Assembly (NCBI GenBank): GCA_012513235.1
Contig: JAAZCO010000409.1
Span: 1 to 15,011, forward strand
Reading direction: 5' to 3'
Length of the DNA stretch: 15,011 nucleotides
From: Gammaproteobacteria bacterium
Lineage (GTDB): Bacteria; Pseudomonadota; Gammaproteobacteria; Pseudomonadales; Pseudomonadaceae
Numbering within the stretch: position 1 is the stretch's first letter; each line of letters begins with the position of its first letter. This document shows positions 14,918-15,011 of this stretch, in pieces. The notes beneath the pieces are model-generated. The model was not told the DNA's origin, searched no databases, and saw only the letters and a program-made list of their open reading frames with translations. The position numbers and the translations under genes were made by a program.

Positions 14918-14918
14918 C

Positions 14919-15011
14919 TTAGTTTCCCGCAGCGCGACAAATCGCACTAAATTCTTTTGCATTGAGGGAGGCGCCACCAACAAGCCCCCCATCGATATCT
15001 GCTTGAGCAAA
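14919..15011 (-). CDS. tpiA: Triose-phosphate isomerase, C-terminal 30 residues (cut by window edge)
   Basis: This frame, different from the open extension of secG, reads FAQADIDGGLVGGASLNAKE and then FSAICRAAGN before TAA. 'GGLVGGASL' is the phosphate-binding loop near the C-terminus of triose-phosphate isomerase, which interconverts dihydroxyacetone phosphate and glyceraldehyde-3-phosphate in the cytoplasm. Only the end of the gene is inside the window. The tpiA-secG order is usual in Pseudomonas and other gamma-proteobacteria. Confidence 0.92.
   Translation of the reverse strand, partial: FAQADIDGGLVGGASLNAKEFSAICRAAGN

Noticed and set aside
14918..15010. N-terminal extension of SecG
   Set aside because: The same bases encode the conserved C-terminus of triose-phosphate isomerase in another frame, which explains the open extension.
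1..15011. Mobile elements, CRISPR arrays or phage genes
   Set aside because: No transposase-like or integrase-like protein, spaced direct repeats or terminal repeats were seen. Gene order is that of a conserved chromosomal block.

Overview
The window is a stretch of chromosome from a gamma-proteobacterium of the Pseudomonas type. Every supported gene lies on the minus strand. The order tpiA - secG - tRNA-Leu(GAG) - rimP - nusA - infB - rbfA - truB - rpsO - pnp is the translation/transcription block known from Pseudomonas. The proteins (PNPase starting MNPV, NusA of 493 residues, PutP of 496) resemble Pseudomonas proteins as I remember them. Base composition looks clearly less GC-rich than typical Pseudomonas, which suggests a low-GC Pseudomonadaceae lineage such as the Thiopseudomonas/Denitrificimonas type. 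That placement is inference.

Layout, in the direction of transcription (right to left). At 15011-14443 are the end of tpiA, secG starting 1 nt after it, and a CCA-encoding tRNA-Leu(GAG) 4 nt after secG, closed by a GNRA-capped terminator at 14405-14438. A good sigma-70 promoter (14364-14392) then starts the rimP-nusA-infB-rbfA-truB run. Its leader of about 160 nt carries two successive hairpin-plus-U-tract structures before rimP, an arrangement suited to attenuation. rimP, nusA, infB, rbfA and truB are tightly spaced except for a gap of about 120 nt between infB and rbfA, which holds a long RNA hairpin. rpsO and pnp follow. Another long hairpin, of the kind RNase III cuts in enterobacterial pnp leaders, lies between them. 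pnp ends at a strong intrinsic terminator (5525-5552).

The left third (1-5572) holds putP (Na+/proline symporter), a TSUP/TauE-family exporter-like membrane protein, and a compact three-gene set of unknown role: a 131-residue four-helix membrane protein, a 616-residue membrane protein with a large soluble C-terminal part, and a secreted SH3b-domain protein. The last two are joined by a 1-nt stop/start overlap. The first codons of another minus-strand gene may lie at 1-33.

The core operon works in ribosome and transcript biology: RimP and RbfA mature the 30S subunit, S15 is an early 30S protein, TruB makes tRNA psi55, IF2 brings initiator tRNA, NusA controls pausing and termination, and PNPase degrades RNA. 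I found no CRISPR array, insertion sequence, rRNA or phage gene. The unusual content is in the RNA structures between genes and in the uncharacterised three-gene set.
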